A stretch of 64,000 nt of DNA. Source: Mucilaginibacter rigui. GTDB lineage: Bacteria > Bacteroidota > Bacteroidia > Sphingobacteriales > Sphingobacteriaceae. Each line of letters begins with the position of its first letter. The first letter of the stretch is position 1. Below, piece by piece: positions 51,367 to 59,110 of this stretch. Made by a program: the position numbers and the translations under genes. The DNA lies in contig NZ_JACWMW010000007.1 of assembly GCF_014773275.1 (NCBI RefSeq), positions 1 through 64,000 on the forward strand, written 5' to 3'. The notes beneath the pieces were generated by a model. That model did not search any database and was not told the origin of the DNA. It was given only the letters and a program-made list of their open reading frames with translations.

Positions 51367-52206
51367 TTAGATTTTCCCGTTCAACCCGTTATAGATCATC
51401 TGGCTTGCTAAAAAGGTAACCACTATAGCAAAAACCCAGCGCAACCAGCGCGATGATTTGGTATGAACCAAAATTTTAGATCCTGTCATCGCTCCAAAAA
51501 GCACCCCTATCACTACCGGCATAGCAATACCGGGGTCAATGTAACCACGTTGCAGGTAAACAACGGCACTTGCCGCAGCGGTTACACCTATCATAAAGTT
51601 ACTGGTGGTGGTTGATACCTTGAAGGGGATCTTCATGATGGTATCCATCGCTATAACTTTTAAAGCACCCGAGCCTATGCCCAGCAAGCCTGATATTACA
51701 CCCGCAAAAAGCATCATAAAAAAGCCACCTCCTACATGTGTTACACCGTATTCTATTTGTTCGCCATTACCGTTGGGGTAGCTGCCGTATAGCTTTAATT
51801 TGGCTGCCAGATATGTTGGTTTTGAGATAATGCTTTCTGCCTTTTTACGTAACGACATGAGTGCCGAAAAGATCAATATCACCCCAAATAAAACAGCAAT
51901 ATATTGTACTGGGATATAAACAGCTATCAATGCCCCTACCAACGCGCCCAGGGTGGTAGCTATTTCCAGGAACATACCCAGCCGTATATTGGTAATACCC
52001 TCTTTTACATATGCCGCGGCCGAACCGGATGACGTAGCAATAACCGACACCAATGATGCGCCAATAGCATAATGAATATCAACACCTAATAAAAGCGTAA
52101 GCAAGGGTATGATGACCACCCCGCCGCCAAGTCCTGTTAATGAACCCAGCAAACCCGCAAAATAGGCACCAATAAGTATAATTACTGTAAATACAATTAC
52201 CGACAT
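51367..52206 (-). CDS. sulfite exporter TauE/SafE family protein
   Basis: A 279-residue membrane protein with eight or nine helices. It has two repeats with the family signature: GSLTGLGGGVVIIPLL near the N-terminus and ISGLLGIGSGALKVIAM near residue 180. The TauE/SafE family exports small organic sulfur anions or sulfite, but many members are uncharacterised. It is alone on the minus strand; no sulfur metabolism gene is next to it, so the substrate is unknown. Confidence 0.92.
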   Translation of the reverse strand: MSVIVFTVIILIGAYFAGLLGSLTGLGGGVVIIPLLTLLLGVDIHYAIGASLVSVIATSSGSAAAYVKEGITNIRLGMFLEIATTLGALVGALIAVYIPVQYIAVLFGVILIFSALMSLRKKAESIISKPTYLAAKLKLYGSYPNGNGEQIEYGVTHVGGGFFMMLFAGVISGLLGIGSGALKVIAMDTIMKIPFKVSTTTSNFMIGVTAAASAVVYLQRGYIDPGIAMPVVIGVLFGAMTGSKILVHTKSSRWLRWVFAIVVTFLASQMIYNGLNGKI

Positions 52207-52286
52207 AAAGGCAATAAATGGTTTGAGCCGGTAAAAATAAGATAAGTTTTTTAGATGATTTGAAAGAAGTAATCCTATAGGATAAG

Positions 52287-53339
52287 TTATTTTATCCCGT
52301 TTACCTGCTTTATTGCTTTTAGTTGCGCATACAAAACCGCCTCATTAAAACCATGGGCGGCTTTAGGCACCAATATCAATTGTTTTGCAGGCGCTTTAAT
52401 TTTAGCGAAATATGCTTTGGTTATCGCTGCCGGGGTTAAAATATCCTCTTCTCCCTGTACCAGGTAAACCGGGATATTAAACTGCCAATAATTTTTAGCA
52501 AAGTTGATGTCAGCCATCATAGGTTTAACCCCAAGCTTACTATCACCAACATAGTTTACGAATGAATAATCGTCACCATCCTCGCGGTTCTGATTATCTT
52601 TTGCATTATCATATTCGGGAGCCAATTTCCACCATGCATCCGGTGAAGGCGTTGAGGCCATACGCTCATATTTCTTGATTATCTTAAAGAGCTTGCCTGC
52701 GTCTCTGGCCGAAGCATAGGGAGGTGTATCTATCGCAGTCAGTATCTCTTTCGATTGCTCGTCATTAGTTTTTTTTACCAATGCTGATATTTTGGCGTAA
52801 TCCCCTATAAGGTTGGCCAATGGCTCTACCACCTGCGAATGCCCAACATAGCCATTAAAAAGGTCGGGGCGCTTTACAGCCATCCCAACCGCCGGTATCG
52901 ACCCCCACGATGTCCCGAACAGGGTTAACTTTTGCTTACCTAAATACTTAAGCATGTATTCGGCTACCTTTATGCCGTCGTCAACTATCTGGTCAACCGT
53001 AAGTGGGTTAGCTTTTAAATAGGCGGGGCTTAGTTCATCCGGCGCAGTACGGCCGTAGGTTTTGCCTGCACCACGCTGATCCCAGTGGATCAGTACAAAA
53101 TCCTTCTCCCATTCCTTGTAAACATTATCAGCATAGGGCGACATGGTGCTGCCCGGCCCGCCATGCATAAACAGAATGGCAGGTTTTGTTTTATCGCCTG
53201 TAATAGTGATCCATTGTTCAATTCTATTAATGGTAATGAAACGCCTTTCGCGCAGTTGGTTACCCTGAGCCAATGTGTAAAGCGGCAGTATCAATAATAA
53301 AAGCAATGTATTCGCTTTACGGGCAATAAGGTTTTTCAT
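52287..53339 (-). CDS. exported alpha/beta hydrolase (proline iminopeptidase-like)
   Basis: A 350-residue enzyme with a signal peptide ending YTLAQG at about residue 26. HGGPG (residues 59-63), WDQRGAGKT (about 86-94) and the nucleophile Ser144 in GTSWGS are the motifs of the proline iminopeptidase branch (S33). The catalytic His lies in the late AAHGFNEAV. A lid of helices covers residues about 165-265. An aminopeptidase acting on small peptides outside the cytoplasm is likely, but esterase activity cannot be ruled out. Downstream is the TauE/SafE gene; the DoxX gene is upstream. Confidence 0.88.
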   Translation of the reverse strand: MKNLIARKANTLLLLLILPLYTLAQGNQLRERRFITINRIEQWITITGDKTKPAILFMHGGPGSTMSPYADNVYKEWEKDFVLIHWDQRGAGKTYGRTAPDELSPAYLKANPLTVDQIVDDGIKVAEYMLKYLGKQKLTLFGTSWGSIPAVGMAVKRPDLFNGYVGHSQVVEPLANLIGDYAKISALVKKTNDEQSKEILTAIDTPPYASARDAGKLFKIIKKYERMASTPSPDAWWKLAPEYDNAKDNQNREDGDDYSFVNYVGDSKLGVKPMMADINFAKNYWQFNIPVYLVQGEEDILTPAAITKAYFAKIKAPAKQLILVPKAAHGFNEAVLYAQLKAIKQVNGIK

Positions 53340-53411
53340 AAGGTTGAGGTATGTTTATATGTATTGGAGCGTTAGGGGCGCCAATTGTTACGGTAGACAT
53401 TAATCGATCTA

Positions 53412-53864
53412 TTAATGCATAACCCCGAAGAAATATACCCAGGCAATAAAAAAGACCTGTAAGGGAATCCTGAACCAAAGGTAGTTTACCCCGGCGCCGC
53501 AAATATCAGGTTTCTCCAGGTTAACCTTATTTTGAGCGGCGTGGATGTTTGCGGGCAACAGCAACACTAAAAAGAATATCACAAACCAGGCAACCGGTTC
53601 GCGTACGGTTTTGACTAATAAGCCTATGGCTGCCAGCATTTCAATATACCCTGTAATGTATACTACAGCCCTTTTATAGGGGATGTAGTTTGGCACCATC
53701 AGTACCATCCCGTTTGTAAATTTAAAATGAGCGGTAGCCGCGAAGATGAGCATCACCCCCATGGCAAGCCTTCCGCAGAAGTAATAATCTGCAGGGTGGC
53801 CGGCAATAAAACTTGCCAGGCAGCTCACCCAAAACACAGCCAGTAAAACTATAAGCGGTTTCAT
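53412..53864 (-). CDS. DoxX family membrane protein
   Basis: A 150-residue protein with four helices (about 5-20, 30-50, 68-90 and 130-148). It fits DoxX: RLAMGVMLIFAATAHF in helix 2 with the next TNGMVLMVPNYIPY, and TGYIEMLAAIGLLV in helix 3. The role of such proteins is varied and unproven; some are part of quinone or redox-linked complexes. It starts 50 bases from the divergent UbiD gene. Confidence 0.85.
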   Translation of the reverse strand: MKPLIVLLAVFWVSCLASFIAGHPADYYFCGRLAMGVMLIFAATAHFKFTNGMVLMVPNYIPYKRAVVYITGYIEMLAAIGLLVKTVREPVAWFVIFFLVLLLPANIHAAQNKVNLEKPDICGAGVNYLWFRIPLQVFFIAWVYFFGVMH

Positions 53865-53899
53865 AAGCTAAATATCGCTAAAAACATTAAAATGTATAA

Positions 53900-53907
53900 T
53901 ATCTTTG
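53900..53907 (+). promoter_or_regulatory. -7 promoter element TATCTTTG just before the UbiD gene
   Basis: TATCTTTG fits TAnnTTTG exactly and ends seven bases before the ATG at 53915, so the expected mRNA start gives a leader of only a few bases. Same sequence as at guaA. Confidence 0.5.
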
Positions 53908-53914
53908 GGCCTAA

Positions 53915-55753
53915 ATGGGATATAATAGTTTACAGGCCTGCATTACCGATCTTGAAAAGAACGGCCACCTGATACGTATTAAGGAAGAAGTTGACCCTTA
54001 CCTGCAAATGGCAGCTATACATCTGCGTGTTTTTGAACACAACGGCCCTGCTATTTTATTTGAAAACGTAAAGGGCAGCAAGTTCCCGGCGGTATCAAAT
54101 TTGTTTGGTACGCTGGATAGGTCGCGCTTTATTTTCAGGGATACGCTGGATAAAATAAAGACTTTAGTCGATATCAAAAACGACCCGGTAAAGGCCATTA
54201 AACATCCATTTAAGTATGCCAATACAGCCTTAACTGCACTATCGGCCCTCCCCATGAAAGTGCGTAAGGATGCACCCATAAGCTTCGGCAAAACTTTGAT
54301 AAGCGAACTGCCCCAGATAGTGAACTGGCCAAAAGATGGCGGCCCGTTTGTAACCATGCCGCAAGTTTATACCGAGGATGCCGATATGCCCGGCATTATG
54401 AATGCCAACCTGGGTATGTACCGTATCCAACTGGGAGGGAATGATTACATACAGGATAAAGAAATTGGCTTGCACTACCAACTACACCGTGGGATAGGTG
54501 TACACCAAACCAAGGCCAATGCAAAAGGGCAGCCCTTAAAAGTAAGCATATTTGTAGGCGGCCCGCCCGCGCACCCGGTGGCTGCTGTGATGCCTTTACC
54601 CGAAGGCCTTTCTGAAATGACCTTTGGCGGTGCTTTGGGTAACCGCCGTTTCCGTTATTTTTATGATAATGAAGGGTTCTGTATTTCTGCAGATGCCGAT
54701 TTTGTGATAACCGGCACTGTTATGCCAATGGAGAACAAATCCGAAGGGCCTTTTGGTGATCATTTGGGTTATTACAGTTTGGCGCACCCGTTCCCGCTAA
54801 TGAAGGTACATAACGTGTATCATAAAAAGGATGCGATTTGGTCGTTCACCGTGGTGGGCCGCCCACCGCAGGAGGATACCAGCTTTGGCGCGCTCATCCA
54901 TGAGATAACCGGCAACGCTATCCCTAAAGAAATCCCCGGACTGCATGCCGTTAACGCGGTTGATGCTGCCGGTGTACACCCGCTGTTGTTTGCTATTGGC
55001 AGCGAGCGCTACACGCCTTATGTTAAGGAACGGTACCCGCAGGAGATCATTACCATTGCCAACCATATTTTGGGCAAGGGCCAATTAAGCCTGGCCAAAT
55101 ACCTGTTTATTGCCGCTAAAGAGGATAACCCAAGTTTGGATGTAAACGATATAGGCAGTTTCCTGAAACATATCCTGCAGCGTATCGACCTGACCCGCGA
55201 CCTGCATTTTCATACCCGCACCACTATAGACACACTCGATTATAGCGGCGACGGTCTGAACAGCGGTAGCAAGGTGGCTATTACCGTAGCCGGCGATATT
55301 AAGCGCGAACTTTGGAACGAATTACCATCATCATTCGCGCTGCCGCAGCCTGTTAACCATTACAAAATAGTTATGCCGGGTGTGCTTGCGGTTGAAGTAC
55401 CCAAAAACATCCGCGCCAGCGATATGGACCTGGTGCTGGAAATATTACAAGAAACTTTAGGCGAAGCAGAAACAAGCGGACTGCCCTTGATTGTGCTTTG
55501 TGATGATGCAGCCTTCACCGCGCAAAACCTGAATAACTTTGTATGGGTAACCTTTACCCGCAGCAACCCAAGCCATGATATTTACGGCATCAATAGCTTT
55601 ACCGAGCATAAGCACTGGGGCTGCAAGGGCCCGCTGATCATAGACGCACGTATAAAACCCCACCATGCGCCCGTGCTGGAACGCGACCCGACAGTTGAAA
55701 AGCTGGTGGATAAGATGGGGGAAAAGGGTGGTGTGTTACATGGGATTATATAG
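53915..55753 (+). CDS. UbiD family decarboxylase
   Basis: A 612-residue enzyme of the UbiD family, which uses prenylated FMN to remove or add CO2 on aromatic or unsaturated acids. The core shows GPFGDHLGYYSLAHPFP (the prenyl-FMN and metal region), with TVVGRPPQEDTSFGALIHEIT after it. Bacteroidota use related enzymes in menaquinone synthesis, so that is a likely role, but other substrates are possible. Such enzymes need a UbiX partner; no ubiX gene is nearby. The start fits the promoter element directly before it. Confidence 0.88.
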   Translation: MGYNSLQACITDLEKNGHLIRIKEEVDPYLQMAAIHLRVFEHNGPAILFENVKGSKFPAVSNLFGTLDRSRFIFRDTLDKIKTLVDIKNDPVKAIKHPFKYANTALTALSALPMKVRKDAPISFGKTLISELPQIVNWPKDGGPFVTMPQVYTEDADMPGIMNANLGMYRIQLGGNDYIQDKEIGLHYQLHRGIGVHQTKANAKGQPLKVSIFVGGPPAHPVAAVMPLPEGLSEMTFGGALGNRRFRYFYDNEGFCISADADFVITGTVMPMENKSEGPFGDHLGYYSLAHPFPLMKVHNVYHKKDAIWSFTVVGRPPQEDTSFGALIHEITGNAIPKEIPGLHAVNAVDAAGVHPLLFAIGSERYTPYVKERYPQEIITIANHILGKGQLSLAKYLFIAAKEDNPSLDVNDIGSFLKHILQRIDLTRDLHFHTRTTIDTLDYSGDGLNSGSKVAITVAGDIKRELWNELPSSFALPQPVNHYKIVMPGVLAVEVPKNIRASDMDLVLEILQETLGEAETSGLPLIVLCDDAAFTAQNLNNFVWVTFTRSNPSHDIYGINSFTEHKHWGCKGPLIIDARIKPHHAPVLERDPTVEKLVDKMGEKGGVLHGII

Positions 55754-55756
55754 CGA

Positions 55757-55826
55757 TTGTCATGGTTAGCCTGTCGAACCATTAGCCGACTGTACAGGTC
55801 TTCGACAAGCTCAGACTGACAAACTT
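55757..55826. repeat. intergenic inverted repeat, family R2 (copy 2)
   Basis: GTCATGGTTAGCCTGTCGAA at 55757 and the inverse TTCGACAAGCTCAGACTGAC near 55801. The left arm is more eroded than in the other two copies. Confidence 0.8.
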
Positions 55827-56060
55827 TTTATCGCTGCCGCGAGTTTAGCGCAGCGTAACTCGTGGTGGGCATATGGCAAGCTTTCAGCTTGCGTCAGCTG
55901 AAAGCTGACCTTGGTGCACGTCACGAGCTGAAAGCTCGCGACAGCAAATCCTTCCCTTTTGTTATCCTGAACGTAGTGAAGAATCTAATCGCCGACCTGC
56001 ATATCCGGCTTGCAATGTTCGCTAATAGATCCTTCGCTATCGCTCAGGATGACAAAGTTG

Positions 56061-56100
56061 GCACATCCGCACATCTGCATATCCGCACATCTGCACATTT
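56061..56100 (+). repeat. five tandem 8-base units before dapA
   Basis: Five units, GCACATCC, GCACATCT, GCATATCC, GCACATCT and GCACATTT, run end to end just before the dapA promoter. Such units can change in number by slippage. Confidence 0.9.
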
Positions 56101-56103
56101 TAC

Positions 56104-56111
56104 TATCTTAG
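56104..56111 (+). promoter_or_regulatory. putative -7 element TATCTTAG for dapA
   Basis: TATCTTAG lies 26 bases before the dapA ATG and directly behind the tandem repeat. It is the TAnnTTAG variant, one base from the consensus. No -33 TTG. Confidence 0.4.
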
Positions 56112-56137
56112 CAGCCTTATAATATATTTTCACGCAC

Positions 56138-57016
56138 ATGAACAAATTTCACGGAACAGGAGTTGCGATGGTCACTCCTTTTCAGGCAGACGGACAGGTA
56201 GACTATGATGCTTTACAAAAGCTGATAGATCACCTGATTGATGGCGGGGTAGAATACCTGGTATCACTTGGTACAACCGGCGAAAGCGCCACATTAAGTA
56301 AGGAAGAGAAGAAGCAGATCTTTGCCTTTACTGCCAAGGCCGTGAATAAGCGTGTGTTATTGGTTGCCGGCATTGCAGGTAACAACACCCTGGAAACTGC
56401 TGCCGAAATGAAAGCATTTGACACAACGGGTTACGATGCCATACTTTCGGCAAGTCCGCATTATAATAAACCAACACAGGAGGGTATTTACCAACATTAC
56501 AAGGCACTGGCCGAAGCTGCGCCGCTTCCGATAATATTATATAACGTACCAAGCCGCACAGGCAGCAGCGTTAGCGCTGAAACTACGGTAAGGCTGGCTA
56601 CTGATTTTAAGAACATCATCGGGATAAAAGAGGCTTCGGGTAATTTTGAGCTGCTTAATCAACTGCTGCGCGATAAACCGGAAGATTTCCTGGTAATATC
56701 AGGCGATGACCCGATTAGCTTACAAATGATAGCCATGGGTGGTGTAGGCGTAATATCTGTAGTGGGTAACGCATTGCCAAAGCAATTTTCTGATATGATA
56801 AGAAAATGCCTTAAAGGCGATTTTAAAGGTGCACAACCTGCGCATTACAGCATGATAGAGTTTACCCGCCTGATGTTTGCCGAAGGCAGCCCCGCCGGTG
56901 TAAAAGCCGCTTTAAAGCAACTGGGCGTTTGCGGCGACACTATACGTTTACCATTGGTAAATATTAGCGCAGATGCTGTAGAGAAGATAAAGAATCAGAT
57001 TGGATTGATAGGGTAA
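56138..57016 (+). CDS. dapA: 4-hydroxy-tetrahydrodipicolinate synthase
   Basis: A 292-residue TIM-barrel enzyme that joins pyruvate and aspartate semialdehyde, the first step to lysine and diaminopimelate. The Schiff-base Lys164 is in GIKEASGNFE. The proton relay Tyr135 is in ILYNVPSRTG, and Tyr109 in SASPHYNKPT. TTGES (46-50) binds the substrate. Length and motifs are standard. It is a single gene ending in repeat R2, and then in the shared terminator at 57125-57160. Confidence 0.96.
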   Translation: MNKFHGTGVAMVTPFQADGQVDYDALQKLIDHLIDGGVEYLVSLGTTGESATLSKEEKKQIFAFTAKAVNKRVLLVAGIAGNNTLETAAEMKAFDTTGYDAILSASPHYNKPTQEGIYQHYKALAEAAPLPIILYNVPSRTGSSVSAETTVRLATDFKNIIGIKEASGNFELLNQLLRDKPEDFLVISGDDPISLQMIAMGGVGVISVVGNALPKQFSDMIRKCLKGDFKGAQPAHYSMIEFTRLMFAEGSPAGVKAALKQLGVCGDTIRLPLVNISADAVEKIKNQIGLIG

Positions 57017-57031
57017 GCCCCAAAATTGCTT

Positions 57032-57106
57032 GTCATGGTGAGCTTGTCGAACCATTAATGGGCTATTGCCTTTGCGCGCGTCCTTCGACAAGCTCAGGAT
57101 GACCCA
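57032..57106. repeat. intergenic inverted repeat, family R2 (copy 3)
   Basis: GTCATGGTGAGCTTGTCGAA on the left and the inverse TTCGACAAGCTCAGGATGAC on the right, separated by 35 bases. Close to the copies at 3842-3948 and 55757-55826. Confidence 0.85.
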
Positions 57107-57124
57107 ACGATAAGCACCACCAAT

Positions 57125-57160
57125 AAAAAATGCGGGTAGCCATGGCTACCCGCATTTTTT
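57125..57160. terminator. bidirectional terminator between dapA and the histone-like gene
   Basis: A perfect 36-base palindrome, AAAAAATGCGGGTAGCCA and its inverse, centred on CCATGG. It has A runs on one side and T runs on the other, so it can stop transcription in both directions. Confidence 0.93.
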
Positions 57161-57188
57161 ATTTAAAGTAAAATAACCTTTCGACTAT

Positions 57189-57365
57189 TTACGCTTTGTT
57201 TTTCGACTCCTGAACTTCAAGACGGATTGACTGCGCTAAGTTTTTTAGGTCTTGCATACCTTTACGAACACGCGTACCAGCAGCGCTGTTACCTTTGTTA
57301 TAAAATTTGTCGGCATCAGCTTCAAGTGATGCAATCAGTTCTTTTACTTCAGTAAATTTTTTCAT
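57189..57365 (-). CDS. histone H1-like (Hc1-type) DNA-binding protein
   Basis: A 58-residue basic protein: MKKFTEVKELIASLEADADK, then FYNKGNSAAGTRVRKGMQDL, then KNLAQSIRLEVQESKNKA. This matches the short histone H1/Hc1-like proteins that are abundant in Sphingobacteriales and that bind and compact DNA. It has a good Shine-Dalgarno sequence (AAAGGAG, seven bases before the ATG), unusual in this phylum, which suggests high expression. A strong terminator follows. Confidence 0.88.
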   Translation of the reverse strand: MKKFTEVKELIASLEADADKFYNKGNSAAGTRVRKGMQDLKNLAQSIRLEVQESKNKA

Positions 57366-57725
57366 TGTGAATACTCCTTTAATTTTTGAGGTTTATTGTT
57401 TTAATTAAAGCTAATCTAAAGTGTTTTTTTTTAATAAAAAACTTTTAGAAGATAAAAATAGTGCCTCTAAATGGGTTTTTTTCCACATTTTACACTCATG
57501 GAGAGTCTAAAAACCTGCTGCTTTTCTAACCTTTGAATTTGCTGTAAAACATCACAGCATTGTAATTTTTATCAATTTATTGTGTAAGGGGCAATATTTT
57601 TATTCTTCGTTTAAATAATTGCCACAATTGTTATTAAAAGCGTATTAATCAGGCCTTTCATTAAAAATCAAAAAGCCCTGCAAAAATTATGCGTGCTTGA
57701 ACATTATTAGCAAGTTATCTTTATA
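57366..57725. other. 360-base gene-free stretch
   Basis: The first 20 bases hold the ribosome-binding site of the histone-like gene. The rest is AT-rich; no gene, terminator or clear repeat was found. It also lies beyond the end of the enzyme gene at 57726. Confidence 0.5.
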
Positions 57726-58970
57726 TTATGCTATAGCCATTTTATTCACTTTGTATTCTCCCTGGTTTAACCTGTCAGAAACTGCGCTAAAGGCATTTAG
57801 TGTGTGTTGCACATCATCAAGTGTGTGCAGGGCTGTTGGTATAAGGCGCAGCATAATTAATCCTTTAGGAATTACCGGATATACTACAATAGAGCAAAAG
57901 ATGCCGTGCTTTTCCCGCAGTTCCATGGTGAGGCTTGTAGCCTCCGTAAGGTCGCCTTTTAAAAATACCGGGGTAACCATTGTATTGGTAACGCCAATAT
58001 CAAACCCCTGTTCAACCAAGCCATTCTGCAGGGAACGGGCAACAATCCAAAGGTTCTCACGCAATTGCGGGTTTGTTTTAAGCAATTCAAACCGTTTTTT
58101 TAAGCCTATTACCATTGGCATAGGCAGCGCCTTAGCAAATGTTTGCGAGCGCATATTATAACGCAAATAGCTGATTATACCGGCATCGGCAGCAATAAAA
58201 GCCCCTATACCTGCCATTGATTTGGCGAAGGTGCCAAAGTAAAGGTCAACGCCATCCACACAGTCCTGCGCCTCGTGCGTACCCGATCCTTTAAGCCCCA
58301 TGGTACCAAAGCCATGGGCATCATCAACCAGCAGCCGAAATTTGTATTTATCCTTCAGGTTGATGATCTCTTTTAGCTTACCCTGTGCGCCCGACATGCC
58401 AAAAACGCCTTCGGTAATAACCAGTATGCCTCCGCCGGTTTGCTCAACCATACGCTGGGCGCGTTCCAGTTGCTTTTCAAAGCTTTCTATATCATTATGT
58501 TTATAAACAAAGCGCTTGCCCATGTGCAGGCGTACGCCATCAACAATGCAGGCGTGCGATTCGGCATCGTAAATAATTACGTCGTTGCGGTCAACCAGTG
58601 CATCTATGATAGATACCATCCCCTGATAGCCGTAATTAAGCAGGAAAGCAGCCTCTTTGCCAACAAATTCGGCAAGGCTATCTTCCAGTTCCTCATGGTG
58701 TTTGGTATTGCCCGACATCATCCTGGCGCCCATTGGGTAAGCCATGCCATAATCGGCAGCTGCCAGCGCGTCGGCTTCACGCACTTCGGGGTGATTGGCC
58801 AGACCAAGGTAATTGTTAAGGCTCCAAACCAAATGGCTTTTACCTTTAAACATCATGTGCGGGTGTATCTCGCCTTCCAAGTGTGGAAAGGAGAAATAGC
58901 CATGTGACCACTTTTGGTGCTGCCCGATAGGGCCGCCCATATTTTTGTTTATCTTATCAAACAGATCCAA
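57726..58970 (-). CDS. alpha-oxoamine synthase family PLP-dependent acyltransferase
   Basis: A 414-residue pyridoxal-phosphate enzyme of the group with serine palmitoyltransferase, 8-amino-7-oxononanoate synthase and glycine C-acetyltransferase. It joins an amino acid with an acyl thioester. Motifs are SLNNYLGLANHPEV, SGNTKHHEELE, VDDAHGFGTMG and the cofactor Lys in GTFAKSMAGIG. It differs from the Sphingobacterium serine palmitoyltransferase in its N-terminus, so serine, cysteate or another amino acid remains possible; a role in sphingolipid or sulfonolipid head-group formation is inference. The start is TTG at 58970; the first ATG (58940) would cut ten residues that fit the family. A -7 element lies at 58999. 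Confidence 0.8.
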   Translation of the reverse strand: MDLFDKINKNMGGPIGQHQKWSHGYFSFPHLEGEIHPHMMFKGKSHLVWSLNNYLGLANHPEVREADALAAADYGMAYPMGARMMSGNTKHHEELEDSLAEFVGKEAAFLLNYGYQGMVSIIDALVDRNDVIIYDAESHACIVDGVRLHMGKRFVYKHNDIESFEKQLERAQRMVEQTGGGILVITEGVFGMSGAQGKLKEIINLKDKYKFRLLVDDAHGFGTMGLKGSGTHEAQDCVDGVDLYFGTFAKSMAGIGAFIAADAGIISYLRYNMRSQTFAKALPMPMVIGLKKRFELLKTNPQLRENLWIVARSLQNGLVEQGFDIGVTNTMVTPVFLKGDLTEATSLTMELREKHGIFCSIVVYPVIPKGLIMLRLIPTALHTLDDVQHTLNAFSAVSDRLNQGEYKVNKMAIA

Positions 58971-58998
58971 AATGTATATTCTTAGTATAAATGTTGTG

Positions 58999-59006
58999 CA
59001 AATATA
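58999..59006 (-). promoter_or_regulatory. -7 promoter element TATATTTG for the oxoamine synthase gene
   Basis: On the minus strand TATATTTG fits TAnnTTTG and lies 28 bases before the TTG start, which supports that start. No ideal -33. Confidence 0.5.
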
Positions 59007-59058
59007 ACCCTTAGCAAAGTGCGGCCCTAAACTTTATCAATTATGATATAGTTATAAC

Positions 59059-59089
59059 AAAAAAGCCCCTGCATTGTTGCGAGGGGCCT
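59059..59089 (-). terminator. rho-independent terminator after ftsZ
   Basis: On the minus strand GCCCCT and AGGGGC form a 6-bp core stem, with further weak pairs inside the loop, followed by six T. It closes the murC-ftsQ-ftsA-ftsZ run. Confidence 0.85.
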
Positions 59090-59110
59090 TGTATTTGGGT
59101 TTACAATCAA

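Larger units (their letters stand above)
55754..56137. repeat. 384-base gap of stacked repeats
   Basis: No gene was found. It holds repeat R2 at 55757-55826, AGCTTTCAGC palindromes at about 55878-55945, a pair GTTATCCTGAACG / CGCTCAGGATGAC at about 55960-56055, an eight-base tandem repeat at 56061-56100 and a -7-like element at 56104. A long plus-strand frame here is only a by-product of the repeats. Confidence 0.75.

Noticed and set aside
55862..56122. An 86-residue plus-strand frame
   Set aside because: It lies wholly in stacked palindromic repeats and the 8-base tandem units; the amino acid string has no gene-like pattern.
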